45,000 bases of DNA from Jannaschia marina (GCF_013404595.1 NZ_JABVAX010000009.1:60001-105000); one strand, 5' to 3'; shown: positions 1 through 10,051, counted from the stretch's first letter. Notes: generated from the sequence alone by a model not told the origin. Numbers and translations are program-made.

Positions 1-117
1 CTTCACGAACCAGGAGGGGTGGAGTTGGAAAGTATGCTTTTGGTCCGTCTTGCCCCGCAAGGTAGGGGCGAGGCCTTGAGAGGAAGATCCGGCGCGAGCC
101 AGTCTTCTTCTGGATCA
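1..117 (+). other. 3' end of the 16S-23S internal transcribed spacer
   Basis: This stretch precedes the conserved 5' end of 23S rRNA and must belong to the transcribed spacer of the rRNA operon, whose 16S gene and any spacer tRNAs lie upstream of the window. Its last bases (112-124, GGATCAAATCAAG) are exactly complementary to 2939-2951 and so form the base of the pre-23S processing stem. No tRNA is present in the visible part. Confidence 0.8.
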
Positions 118-2947
<2,830 letters not shown>

Positions 2948-3154
2948 ATCCAGTAGCAGACTGGCTCCGGCGTGCCCGCGAGGCGCACGCCATGCAAGAT
3001 CAAGAGCATACACACCACACTCAGATGCTTGGCTTGGAAACCGATGTGACATCCCGGCGCGTAAAGCGGCCAGCGGGTGGGACCGCGCCCTTCTTCGAAG
3101 GACGCTCATCCCACTCCGGACCTCGCTTTGCGAGGCCGGTGGGTGTGTTTGTTC
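2948..3154 (+). other. 23S-5S spacer with pre-5S processing stem
   Basis: Transcribed spacer between 23S and 5S. It contains a hairpin just before 5S (CCTCG/CGAGG with CCGG extensions, about 3116-3139). Positions 3141-3153 (GGGTGTGTTTGTT) are perfectly complementary to 3274-3286 (AACAAACACACCC) on the far side of 5S, giving a 13-bp stem that extends the 5S terminal helix. Such stems are normal substrates for RNase E or RNase III processing; which enzyme acts here is inference. No tRNA or open gene is seen. Confidence 0.75.
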
Positions 3155-3272
3155 GGTTTGGTGGTCATAGCGCAAGCAAAACACCCGGTCCCATCCCGAA
3201 CCCGGCCGTTAAGTGCTGTAGCGCCGATGGTACTGCGTCTTAAGGCGTGGGAGAGTAGGTCACCGCCAAACC
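3155..3272 (+). rRNA. 5S ribosomal RNA
   Basis: About 118 nt. The terminal helix pairs GGTTTGG (3155-3161) with CCAAACC (3266-3272). The internal sequence has the conserved CCCGGTCCCATCCCGAACC loop region and the 3' part GGGAGAGTAGGTCACCGCC. It lies about 207 bases after 23S, as expected for a bacterial rrn operon, and is enclosed in a 13-bp perfect flanking stem. Exact ends depend on processing. Confidence 0.95.
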
Positions 3273-3317
3273 TAACAAACACACCCGATATCTCTCGAAA
3301 AACGATGACAAGACACC

Positions 3318-3390
3318 GCGCTCAAACCACCCTCCGGGCGGGAGCGCAAAACACAGCGCTCAAGCAGCCCCTCCGGGCGGTAGCGCAAAA
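3318..3390 (+). repeat. Two tandem hairpin repeats between 5S and tRNA-fMet
   Basis: Two near-identical units (3318-3350 and 3356-3390) both read GCGCTCAA, then a C-rich part, then CTCCGGGCGG, then AGCGCAAAA. Each can fold with GCGCT pairing to AGCGC. They lie inside the rRNA transcript between 5S and the initiator tRNA. They may be processing sites or duplicated spacer hairpins; there is no U-run long enough for an ordinary terminator. Confidence 0.7.
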
Positions 3391-3395
3391 AGTGT

Positions 3396-3472
<77 letters not shown>

Positions 3473-3898
3473 ACTCCATGAAGTGGTCCCAGAAAACTGG
3501 ACAGTCGGCGGGCGTTGGAATTTGCGGGTTTACTGCCACCCAACATATCCTTGATTTTTGGTAACGCCTCACGAAGCACGATGATGCGCAGGGTGCCGGC
3601 GCGGGTCTGCTATTGGCAAAATTCACGCTGACTGACCGACGCGACGACAGCCCGTCAGAACCCATTCTTCCCAAGGCTACACAGCACGCAACGCGCCTAT
3701 GAGACGTACCGTCGAGGGGGAACTCCAACTCCAGGCGGTAAGCGCGATCCACGACACCACAATGCGGGCAGACCGGACAATCCGTCCAAAGCATATCTTC
3801 GATGTGCGCGAACGCGGCTGCTTCATCATGCATGTAGAGGGCGGACGGAACAGACATTGCGAAGACCTAATAACATTTTGAATTGAATATAGATTCAC
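3473..3898. mobile_element. Insertion-sequence scar with decayed fragments
   Basis: Directly after the tRNA there is no intact gene for about 570 bases. About 8 bases downstream, the stretch around 3482-3502 (GTGGTCCCAGAAAACTGGAC) resembles the terminal repeats of IS3-family elements. A broken IS1595-type transposase start is visible on the minus strand (3729-3857, separate entry). On the plus strand 3613-3702 encodes a short peptide with a TLTD...EPILPK pattern faintly like the start of IS5-type transposases; this is weak. The family calls are from memory of family patterns. The base composition is lower in GC than the neighbours, particularly after 3860. Confidence 0.45.
3729..3857 (-). pseudogene. 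IS1595-family transposase, N-terminal remnant
   Basis: About 43 residues beginning MSVPSALYMHDEAAAF and containing one half of a zinc ribbon, CPVCPHCG, followed by VDRAYRLE. This is the usual opening of IS1595-type transposases: an HDEAAA block, a tryptophan in LW, then CPxCG. After YRLE the reading frame no longer resembles the family, and the second zinc-ribbon half and the catalytic domain are absent. It is a broken leftover, not a working transposase. Recognition rests on the motif pattern, not on a database search. Confidence 0.6.
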
Positions 3899-3957
3899 TC
3901 TCTGGGTTTGGGAGGTATAAAATTACATAGAGATCGCTCGCCCAAACGGCGAAATTT

Positions 3958-3980
3958 GCGAGTCATTCTCAATTATTCGC
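3958..3980. promoter_or_regulatory. Imperfect palindrome upstream of the TRAP binding protein
   Basis: Arms GCGAGTCATT and AATTATTCGC match at 8 of 10 positions around a CTC centre. Read on the minus strand, the core AATTGAGAATGAC resembles Fur-superfamily boxes. The site lies 63 bases before the start codon at 4043, a normal place for an operator. That a regulator binds here is inference. Confidence 0.35.
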
Positions 3981-4042
3981 TTGGCAGGGGGCTTCCGTGG
4001 TGGTAGGTAAGCAACCCTGACGCAATATCTGGGGGACTTGTT

Positions 4043-5059
4043 ATGTCCATCCTTCGCACTCTTTCCGTCACTCTGGTTCTCGCGGCCCCCGCCGCCGCGC
4101 AGGAGGTCACGCTGCGGTTCCAGCACTTCGTGAACCCGAATTCGGCCAATCCGAAGTACTTCATGCAGCCCTGGGCCGAGGCCATCGAGGAGCAGTCGAA
4201 CGGCCGCATCAAGGTGGAGCTCTACCCCTTCATGCAGCTCGGCGGCTCGCCGGTGAACCAGTACGACCTGATCGCCGACGGGGCCATCGACGGCGGCTGG
4301 GTCATTCCCGGTTATCAGCCCGGCCGTTTCCCCGAGCTCGAGGCGCTGGAACTGCCGTTCATGACGCCGAAGTCGGCTGCCGTTTCCTCGGTCGGGGCAT
4401 GGGAATTCACCGAAAAGCATCTCCTCGACGACTTCGAGGACGTGCATGTCATCGCCGCACACCTGCACGGGCGCGGGATCATCCACAAGACGGGTGACCC
4501 GATCGAGACGCTCGCCGATTTCGAGGGGCTCAATCTACGCGGCCCGTCGCGCCCGGCGACGCTCCTTCTCGAGAAACTCGGCGCGAACCCCGTGGGCATG
4601 CCCCTGCCGGCCTTCCCGGAGTCGCTGGCCAAGGGGGTCATCGAAGGCGGCGTCGTCCCGTGGGAGCAGGTGCCGCCGCTTAAACTCGACGAGCTGACCG
4701 GGACGCACACGGACGTCGCGGGCGACAATTCGCTCTACAATCTCTATTTCCTTTGGGCGATAAACAAGGACGTCTACGAGGGCCTGCCCGACGATCTGAA
4801 GGCGGTGATCGACGCCAACTCCGGGGCCATGGCCGCCGAATGGATCGGACGCGCGCACGACCGGGGCGACGACGAGGCCGAGGCGCAGGTGGGCGAGACG
4901 ACGGACAATCCGATCACCACGCTCTCGGCCGAGGTCACCGCCGAGATCGAGGCGCTCGGAGCCGAGGTCACCGAAGCCTGGATCGTCGAGATGACGGAGC
5001 GCGGTTTCGACGGCGCGGGCCTCGTGGCAGACGTTCGCGCCGCGATGGCGCGGGAGTGA
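4043..5059 (+). CDS. TRAP transporter substrate-binding protein (DctP family)
   Basis: Periplasmic solute receptor of a tripartite ATP-independent (TRAP) transporter, 338 aa, normal for the family. A signal peptide ends at about residue 20 (hydrophobic stretch, then AAPAAAQ). The mature part has the DctP pattern: LRFQHFVNPNS at the start, GRIKVELYPFMQLGG near 54-68, the ligand-binding arginine region LNLRGPSRPATLLLEKLGA near 169-187, and an AFPESLAKGVIEGG segment. The ATG is preceded by GGGGGAC at a suitable distance. Known family members bind organic acids such as carboxylates; the ligand here cannot be read from the sequence. No DctQ or DctM membrane subunits lie nearby, so it is an orphan receptor in this window. 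It sits beside the IS scar, which may explain the lost context. Confidence 0.9.
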   Translation: MSILRTLSVTLVLAAPAAAQEVTLRFQHFVNPNSANPKYFMQPWAEAIEEQSNGRIKVELYPFMQLGGSPVNQYDLIADGAIDGGWVIPGYQPGRFPELEALELPFMTPKSAAVSSVGAWEFTEKHLLDDFEDVHVIAAHLHGRGIIHKTGDPIETLADFEGLNLRGPSRPATLLLEKLGANPVGMPLPAFPESLAKGVIEGGVVPWEQVPPLKLDELTGTHTDVAGDNSLYNLYFLWAINKDVYEGLPDDLKAVIDANSGAMAAEWIGRAHDRGDDEAEAQVGETTDNPITTLSAEVTAEIEALGAEVTEAWIVEMTERGFDGAGLVADVRAAMARE

Positions 5060-5060
5060 G

Positions 5061-5112
5061 GCGAGGGGCCAGCCCCTCGCGCTCCCCGGAGTATTGCCGG
5101 CAGGAAGATGGG
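5061..5112. repeat. Convergent-end hairpin with GGAGTATT motif, copy 1
   Basis: A perfect 9-bp inverted repeat (GCGAGGGGC/GCCCCTCGC, 5061-5080) is followed by CCCCGGAGTATT, then GAAGATGGG. It lies between the converging TRAP gene and rsmD. The same arrangement recurs at 7457-7512. The hairpin probably ends transcription; the role of the motif is unknown to me. A second inverted repeat (GGGGCG/CGCCCC around 5110-5130) follows. Confidence 0.6.
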
Positions 5113-5132
5113 GCGGCCGCGGTCGCCCCGTT

Positions 5133-5675
5133 TCATGCGCGGGCCAGGGTGACGAGCGTGTCGCCGTAGCGCCGCTGATCCTCGAGCGTCAGCCCGTCGA
5201 GCCGGGGCGGGCTGCTCTCTTCCCAGACGAGAAGCGCATCCGGCGCGATCCAGCCGTTCGCCTGCAGGGCTGCGATGGCCGCTTCGCCGAGACCCTTGCC
5301 ATAGGGTGGGTCGAGGAAAACCAGATCGTGTGCCGTGCCCGGGCCGGCTCGGCGGGCGTCGCGGGCAAGGATGCGAGCCTCCGCGCCCAGAAGGTCGATG
5401 TTCTCGCGCAGGAGCGCGAGCGACTTGCGCCCCTGCTCGATGAAGGTGGCCGCGGCGGCTCCACGGCTCAGCGCCTCCAGCCCGAGCGCGCCGGTGCCCG
5501 CGAAGACGTCGAGGACGCGCGCCCCGTCGAGGTCATCCGCGTAGCCGCCGTTCGTCAGGAGGTTGAAGATGCTTTCGCGCACCCGATCGGTCGTAGGGCG
5601 CAGGTGCGCGCCCGCATCGCCCTTGCCGAGGGCCGCCAGCCGCCGCCCGCGCCAGATACCCCCGACGATCCTCAC
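5133..5675 (-). CDS. rsmD: 16S rRNA (guanine966-N2)-methyltransferase RsmD
   Basis: SAM-dependent methyltransferase that modifies G966 of 16S rRNA during assembly of the small subunit. 180 aa, as expected. Family signatures: RPTTDRVRESIFN at 26-38, the SAM-binding LDVFAGTGALGLEAL at 55-69, and the catalytic DPPYG at 122-126. The start appears to be GTG at 5675, with the family-typical MRIVGG opening; no strong ribosome binding site is visible. The upstream oxidoreductase gene ends only 10 bases away on the same strand, so the two are probably co-transcribed, without an obvious functional link. Confidence 0.95.
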   Translation of the reverse strand: MRIVGGIWRGRRLAALGKGDAGAHLRPTTDRVRESIFNLLTNGGYADDLDGARVLDVFAGTGALGLEALSRGAAAATFIEQGRKSLALLRENIDLLGAEARILARDARRAGPGTAHDLVFLDPPYGKGLGEAAIAALQANGWIAPDALLVWEESSPPRLDGLTLEDQRRYGDTLVTLARA

Positions 5676-5685
5676 CGAGCGTGGC

Positions 5686-6882
5686 TCACATCAGGCTCTT
5701 GACCGGGGCGGTGCCATCCGCCACCGCCGCCTTGTCGGGCGAACGGCGGGCCTCGATGAGCCGCTTGCCCACCATGTAGGCCCGCGCGTCGTTCATCGCG
5801 TCGACCGCCAGGAGCCTGTCGCCCGCGAAGTACCAGTGCGAGCGGCCGTCGCCGTCGCGCACGACGATATCGTCGAAGCCTGCGTTCAGCCCAGCGATCT
5901 GAAGCTTCACGTCGTATTGGTCGGACCAGAACCAGGGCCGCGGCACGTAGTCCTCCTCCGCGCCCATAAGGTTGCGGGCGACGACCTCGGCCATGTCGAT
6001 CGCGTTCGGCACCGACTCGAGCCGCGCGCGCGCGTCGCCCACCGGGAATGAGGCGCAGTCTCCGGCGGCCCAGATGCCGGGCGCGGAGGTGCGGCCCCGC
6101 GCGTCGACCGCGATGCCGTCGTCGATCGTCAGGCCCGCGGCGTCGGCCAGCGTGGTCTCGGGCCGCGCGCCGATCCCGGCGATCACGAGGTCGACCGGCA
6201 GCTCCGTGCCGTCGGTCAGCCGCGCGCCCTCGATCCGGCCATCGCCCAGCAGCGTGTCGAGCCCGACGCCCTCGCGGATATCGACGCCGTGCTCACGGTG
6301 CAGCGCACGGAACCAGTCGGCCGTCGGCTTGCAGGCGACCCGGCCCAGCAGGCGGACGTTCAGTTCCACCAGCACAACCTCGAGCCCGATCTTGCGGGCA
6401 ACCGCGGCCGCCTCGAGCCCGATGTAGCCGCCACCGACCACGAGCATCCGCTTGCCGGCCACCATCTCGGGCCGCAACCGGTCGATGTCGGCAAGGGTCC
6501 GGATCACGTGGGTGCCGGGCAGCCCGCCGGTGCAGCGGTCGGGCAGGGTGTTCGGGGTGGAACCGGTCGCGAGGACGGCGGCGTCGAAGACTTCCGTGCC
6601 ATCCGCGTGCGTGAGCGTCATCGCGGCCGGGTCGAGCGCGTCGATCCGCGTGCCGAGACGCAGCTCCACATTCTGCGTGTCATAGAAGGATCGGGGCCGC
6701 AGCTGCAGTCGCTCGCGCTCCATCTCGCCCAAGAGATAGGCTTTGGAGAGCGGCGGGCGCTGATAGGGGAGCGCGTCCTCCGCGCCCCAGAGCGTCAACC
6801 GGCCGGCATACCCCTGCTTGCGCAGCGTCTCGACCAGCGTGGCCCCGGCCTGCCCGGCCCCGATGACGGCGATGTGATCCAT
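5686..6882 (-). CDS. FAD-dependent NAD(P)H oxidoreductase (ferredoxin/rhodocoxin reductase type)
   Basis: Flavoprotein of the pyridine nucleotide-disulfide oxidoreductase superfamily, 398 aa, close to putidaredoxin and rhodocoxin reductases that pass electrons from NAD(P)H to a small ferredoxin. FAD motif GAGQAG at 8-13, QRPPLSK near 41-47, the NAD-binding GGGYIGLEAA at 150-159, and the second FAD contact WAAGD at 271-275. A C-terminal reductase domain follows. There is no redox CxxC in the N-terminal part, which argues against a disulfide reductase. The ATG at 6882 follows GAGGACCGCA; a much longer in-frame reading upstream lacks family features. No ferredoxin or P450 gene is near, so the partner is unknown. 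It is transcribed divergently from the peroxiredoxin gene. Confidence 0.9.
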   Translation of the reverse strand: MDHIAVIGAGQAGATLVETLRKQGYAGRLTLWGAEDALPYQRPPLSKAYLLGEMERERLQLRPRSFYDTQNVELRLGTRIDALDPAAMTLTHADGTEVFDAAVLATGSTPNTLPDRCTGGLPGTHVIRTLADIDRLRPEMVAGKRMLVVGGGYIGLEAAAVARKIGLEVVLVELNVRLLGRVACKPTADWFRALHREHGVDIREGVGLDTLLGDGRIEGARLTDGTELPVDLVIAGIGARPETTLADAAGLTIDDGIAVDARGRTSAPGIWAAGDCASFPVGDARARLESVPNAIDMAEVVARNLMGAEEDYVPRPWFWSDQYDVKLQIAGLNAGFDDIVVRDGDGRSHWYFAGDRLLAVDAMNDARAYMVGKRLIEARRSPDKAAVADGTAPVKSLM

Positions 6883-6957
6883 TGCGGTCCTCACTGGTAG
6901 CGTGTTCGCCGCAGAGCTATATCTCTGCGCGTTGAACTTCAAACGCGAGGACGCGAC
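6883..6957. promoter_or_regulatory. Divergent promoter region, oxidoreductase/peroxiredoxin
   Basis: Only 75 bases separate the two divergent starts, so both promoters must lie here. A 6-bp inverted repeat GCAGAG/CTCTGC (6911-6928) around CTATAT, and a looser one around 6928-6947 (CGCGTT...AACGCG), could be operator sequences. I see no named box. Confidence 0.35.
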
Positions 6958-7446
6958 ATGGCCCTTTCCACCGGTGACACCCTGCCCGATGCCGACCTGA
7001 TCCGCCTGGGGGCCGAGGGCCCCGAGACGGTTTCCCTGAAGGAGATCGGGGCCGGCAAGACCATCGCGCTCTTCGCCGTGCCAGGGGCCTATACGCCCAC
7101 CTGTTCCTCGGCCCACGTGCCGAGCTTCATCCGCACCAAGGGCGACTTCGCGGCGAAGGGCGTGGATACGATCGTCTGCGTCTCGGTCAACGACCCCTTC
7201 GTGATGAAGGCCTGGGGCGAGGCGACGGGCGCGGCCGAGGCGGGGCTTCACATGCTGGCCGATGCGGACGGATCCTTCACCAAGGCCATCGGCATGGATT
7301 TCACCGCGCCGCCCGCGGGCCTCATCGGGCGGTCGAAACGCTATGCGATGCTTGTGGAGGACGGCACCGTCAAGGCGCTGCACGTCGAGGAGAGCCCGGG
7401 CGTCTGCGAGACCTCGGCCGGTGAGTCGCTCCTGGCGGAGCTCTGA
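6958..7446 (+). CDS. Peroxiredoxin, Prx5 type
   Basis: Thiol peroxidase that reduces hydrogen peroxide and organic hydroperoxides in the cytoplasm, 162 aa as usual for the atypical 2-Cys Prx5 group. The peroxidatic cysteine is C49 in PGAYTPTCS. C150 in the C-terminal PGVCETSAGESLL matches the resolving cysteine position of Prx5 proteins, so an intramolecular disulfide is expected; C74 is a third cysteine. The ATG is preceded by GCGAGG. It is divergent from an NAD(P)H-dependent flavoprotein; a shared redox role is possible but not shown. The gene ends in the hairpin and GGAGTATT element at 7457. Confidence 0.93.
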   Translation: MALSTGDTLPDADLIRLGAEGPETVSLKEIGAGKTIALFAVPGAYTPTCSSAHVPSFIRTKGDFAAKGVDTIVCVSVNDPFVMKAWGEATGAAEAGLHMLADADGSFTKAIGMDFTAPPAGLIGRSKRYAMLVEDGTVKALHVEESPGVCETSAGESLLAEL

Positions 7447-7456
7447 TCCGAAGCCG

Positions 7457-7512
7457 CCGGGGGCGTCGCGCCCCCGGACCCCCGCGGAGTATTTTCGAAG
7501 CGAAGAAGGGTC
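7457..7512. repeat. Convergent-end hairpin with GGAGTATT motif, copy 2
   Basis: A 9-bp inverted repeat CCGGGGGCG/CGCCCCCGG (7457-7477) is followed by CCGCGGAGTATT, then CG, then GAAGAAGGG. It lies between the converging peroxiredoxin and AsnC-type genes. The layout matches the copy at 5061-5112: hairpin, then C(C/G)CGGAGTATT, then GAAGA(T/A)GGG. Confidence 0.6.
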
Positions 7513-7933
7513 AGCCGCGGCGGGTCGAGAGATAGAGGTTCGTCTCCGAGCGCGAGATGCCGTCGATCCGGCGGATCCGGTTGAGCGTCACGTCGAGCGT
7601 CTCGAGCGTGTCCGCTCCGAGTTCGGCCACGAGATCCCAGCGACCATGGGTCGAATGGACGGCCTCCACCTCGGGCATCTTGGCGATCGTGCGCAGGACG
7701 CGGTCGGCCCCGGTGCCCTCGATCTCGATCAGGATGATGCCGCGCACGGGCCGGTCGGCCAGGTCGGACTTCAGCACGGCGCGAAAGCCCAGCAGTTCCC
7801 CCGCCTCGCGCAGCCGCGTCATGCGGGCGCGCACGGTGGCCCGCGTCACCCCGAGGGTCGCGGCCAGGGTCGAGACGCTGGCCCGTCCGTCGCGCGACAG
7901 CAGCGCCAGCAGGCGGTGATCCGTATGGTCCAT
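7511..7933 (-). CDS. Lrp/AsnC-family transcriptional regulator
   Basis: Feast-or-famine DNA-binding regulator, about 140 aa. An N-terminal winged helix-turn-helix (residues about 4-60, with DHRLLALLSRDGRASVSTLA and a TRATVRARMTRLREAG recognition part) is followed by the RAM ligand-binding domain (HSTHGRWDLVAEL region). I chose the ATG at 7933 because AAGGGTGA lies at ideal spacing; a GTG three codons upstream (7942) is possible. It is divergent from arginase and ornithine cyclodeaminase, so it very likely senses arginine or ornithine and controls that operon, as in other alphaproteobacteria. The perfect palindrome at 7955-7978 is its likely operator. Confidence 0.93.
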   Translation of the reverse strand: MDHTDHRLLALLSRDGRASVSTLAATLGVTRATVRARMTRLREAGELLGFRAVLKSDLADRPVRGIILIEIEGTGADRVLRTIAKMPEVEAVHSTHGRWDLVAELGADTLETLDVTLNRIRRIDGISRSETNLYLSTRRG

Positions 7934-7954
7934 ATTGCTCACCCTTTTTGCCCA

Positions 7955-7978
7955 AAACGGGCGATCAATCGCCCGTTT
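7955..7978. promoter_or_regulatory. Perfect 24-bp palindrome, likely AsnC-type operator
   Basis: Arms AAACGGGCGAT and ATCGCCCGTTT pair perfectly over 11 bp around a CA centre. The site lies in the 115-bp region between the divergent regulator and arginase genes, 22 bases from the regulator start. Position and symmetry suit a dimeric regulator that controls both directions. Confidence 0.65.
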
Positions 7979-8048
7979 CGATCACTTAGCCATCTTCTCG
8001 CGCCGGGGCGAGAATGATCTTCTACCTGCAATCGAAAACGGAGGCTCC

Positions 8049-8978
8049 ATGACCCGACAGATCACCCTCATCGGCGCGCCGGTTCAGACCGGGGCCTGGC
8101 GTCGCGGTTGCCTGATGGGTCCCGACGCGCTCCGCACCGCCGGGCTCGACAGGGCGCTCGCGGACCTCGGTCATACCGTCGTCGATGCGGGCGACGTCAC
8201 GCCCGAGGCCGTCACCGTGCCCGCGCCGGCGAACCCGGCGATCCGCGATCTCGACCTCTGCGCGGGCTGGGTGCGCGCGTTGCAGGCCGCGGGCGATCTC
8301 GGCCCCGAGACCACGCCGATCTTCATGGGCGGCGATCACCTCATGGCGGCAGGCACCGTGCCCGCCATGGCGAAGCGCGCCCAGAGCGCGGGCCGCCCGC
8401 TCTTCGTGCTCTGGCTCGACGCGCACAGCGACATCCATGACTTCGAGACCACGGAGACGGGCAACCTCCACGGCACGCCCGTGGCCTATTTCACCGGTCT
8501 CTCGGAGTTCACGCCGCAGTTCCCGGAGCTGCCTGCGAAGGTCGATCCGGCGAACATCTGCATGATCGGCCTGCGCTCGGTCGATCCGGCCGAGAAGGCG
8601 GCGCTCGCGCGCACCGACATCCAGGTGGCCGACATGCGCGCCATTGACGAACACGGGATCGCAGCCCCCCTGCGCACCTTCCTGCAGAAGGTCGAAGCGG
8701 CGGGTGGTGACCTCCACGTCAGTTTCGACGTCGACTTCCTGGAGCCCGACATCGCCCCCGCCGTGGGAACCACCGTGCCCGGCGGCGCGACCTTCCGGGA
8801 GGCGCATCTGGTCATGGAATACCTGCACGATTCGGGCCTCGTGACCTCGCTCGACATCGCCGAGCTGAACCCCTTCATGGACGATCGCGGCAAGACGGCC
8901 CGCCTGATGGTGGATTTCGTCGCCTCCCTCTTCGGGAAGGCCGTGCTCGACCGCCCCACACGGAGCCGCTGGACATGA
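8049..8978 (+). CDS. rocF: Arginase
   Basis: Manganese enzyme that splits L-arginine into ornithine and urea, 309 aa. The metal ligands of the ureohydrolase family are all visible: GGDH at 94-97, DAHSD at 124-128, and SFDVDFLEPD at 225-234, followed by the usual PAVGTTVPGG. GTPVAY after an asparagine-leucine-histidine stretch (about 139-147) fits the substrate loop of true arginases. The start at 8049 has GGAGG at good spacing; an upstream in-frame extension lacks similarity. Its last four bases overlap the start of ornithine cyclodeaminase, so the two products are translationally coupled for arginine to ornithine to proline catabolism. Control is probably by the divergent AsnC-type protein. 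Confidence 0.95.
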   Translation: MTRQITLIGAPVQTGAWRRGCLMGPDALRTAGLDRALADLGHTVVDAGDVTPEAVTVPAPANPAIRDLDLCAGWVRALQAAGDLGPETTPIFMGGDHLMAAGTVPAMAKRAQSAGRPLFVLWLDAHSDIHDFETTETGNLHGTPVAYFTGLSEFTPQFPELPAKVDPANICMIGLRSVDPAEKAALARTDIQVADMRAIDEHGIAAPLRTFLQKVEAAGGDLHVSFDVDFLEPDIAPAVGTTVPGGATFREAHLVMEYLHDSGLVTSLDIAELNPFMDDRGKTARLMVDFVASLFGKAVLDRPTRSRWT

Positions 8979-10051
8979 ACGACATGACTCAGACTTCGGG
9001 CACCCTTGCCCCCTCTCGCATGGCCATGGTGCCGTTCGTGTCGGTCGACGACATGATGCGGATCGTCAATCGCGCGGGCGTGGCCGAGACCATCGCCGCC
9101 ATCGCCGACCGCATCGAGGCCGACTTCCTGCGATGGGAGAGCTTCGACAAGACGCCCCGCATCCCGGCCCATTCGCCCGACGGCGTGATCGAGCTCATGC
9201 CGACGTCCGACGGCGACCGCTACGGCTTCAAGTTCGTCAACTGTCACCCGAAGAACGTGCGCACGGGGCAGCAGACGGTCGTAGCCTTCGGCGTGCTGGC
9301 CGACGTGGCGACGGGCTATCCGATCCTCGTCTCGGAGATGACGATCCTGACGGCGCTGCGCACGGCGGCCATGTCGGTGACGGCGGCGAAGTATCTCGCC
9401 CCGAAGGACGCGCGGGTCATGGCCGTGATCGGCAGCGGCGCGCAATGCGAATTCCAGAGCCTCGCGTTCCACCACCTGCTCGGCATCGAGGAGGTCCGCC
9501 TCTACGATATCGACAGGACGGCAACGGAGAAGGCCGCGCGCAATCTCGCCGGCACAGGCCTGCGTATCGTGCCATGTGCCACCGCCGAGGAGGCCATCGC
9601 GGGCGCGCAGATCATCACGACCTGCACCGCCGACAAGCAGATGGCGACGATCCTGACCGACAACATGGTCGGCGCGGGCGTGCACCTGAACGCGATCGGC
9701 GGCGACTGCCCGGGCAAAACGGAGCTACACAGCGACATCCTCCTGCGTTCCGACATCTTCGTGGAATACCCCCCGCAGACGCGGGTGGAGGGCGAGATCC
9801 AGCAGCTCGACCCCGACCATCCGGTGACCGAGCTCTGGCGCGTCTTCTCCGGGCAGGAGCCGGGGCGACGCTCGGAAAACCAGATCACGCTCTTCGACAG
9901 CGTGGGCTTCGCGACCGAGGACTTCAGCGCGCTTTGCCACATCCACGCGGCGGCGCGGGAGACGGGGTTCTTCACCGACCTCGACATGCTGGCCGATCCC
10001 GACGATCCGCGGGATCTGTTCGGTATGGTTCAGCGAGCGGGCGGCGTTTAG
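8975..10051 (+). CDS. ocd: Ornithine cyclodeaminase
   Basis: Converts L-ornithine to L-proline and ammonia using NAD+, 358 aa. Of the ornithine cyclodeaminase/mu-crystallin family: YGFKFVNCHPKN at 83-94 (substrate region), EMTILTALRTAA at 121-132, and the NAD-binding GSGAQ at 153-157. The long C-terminal part (about 260-358) and overall length match the bacterial catabolic enzymes better than shorter alanine-dehydrogenase-like relatives. The ATG overlaps the arginase stop by four bases. Together with arginase it supplies proline and nitrogen from arginine. Confidence 0.94.
   Translation: MNDMTQTSGTLAPSRMAMVPFVSVDDMMRIVNRAGVAETIAAIADRIEADFLRWESFDKTPRIPAHSPDGVIELMPTSDGDRYGFKFVNCHPKNVRTGQQTVVAFGVLADVATGYPILVSEMTILTALRTAAMSVTAAKYLAPKDARVMAVIGSGAQCEFQSLAFHHLLGIEEVRLYDIDRTATEKAARNLAGTGLRIVPCATAEEAIAGAQIITTCTADKQMATILTDNMVGAGVHLNAIGGDCPGKTELHSDILLRSDIFVEYPPQTRVEGEIQQLDPDHPVTELWRVFSGQEPGRRSENQITLFDSVGFATEDFSALCHIHAAARETGFFTDLDMLADPDDPRDLFGMVQRAGGV

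Noticed and set aside
3613..3702. Short plus-strand peptide with TLTD...EPILPK resembling an IS5-type transposase start
   Set aside because: Only about 30 residues and a weak pattern; mentioned in the IS scar entry but not called a gene.
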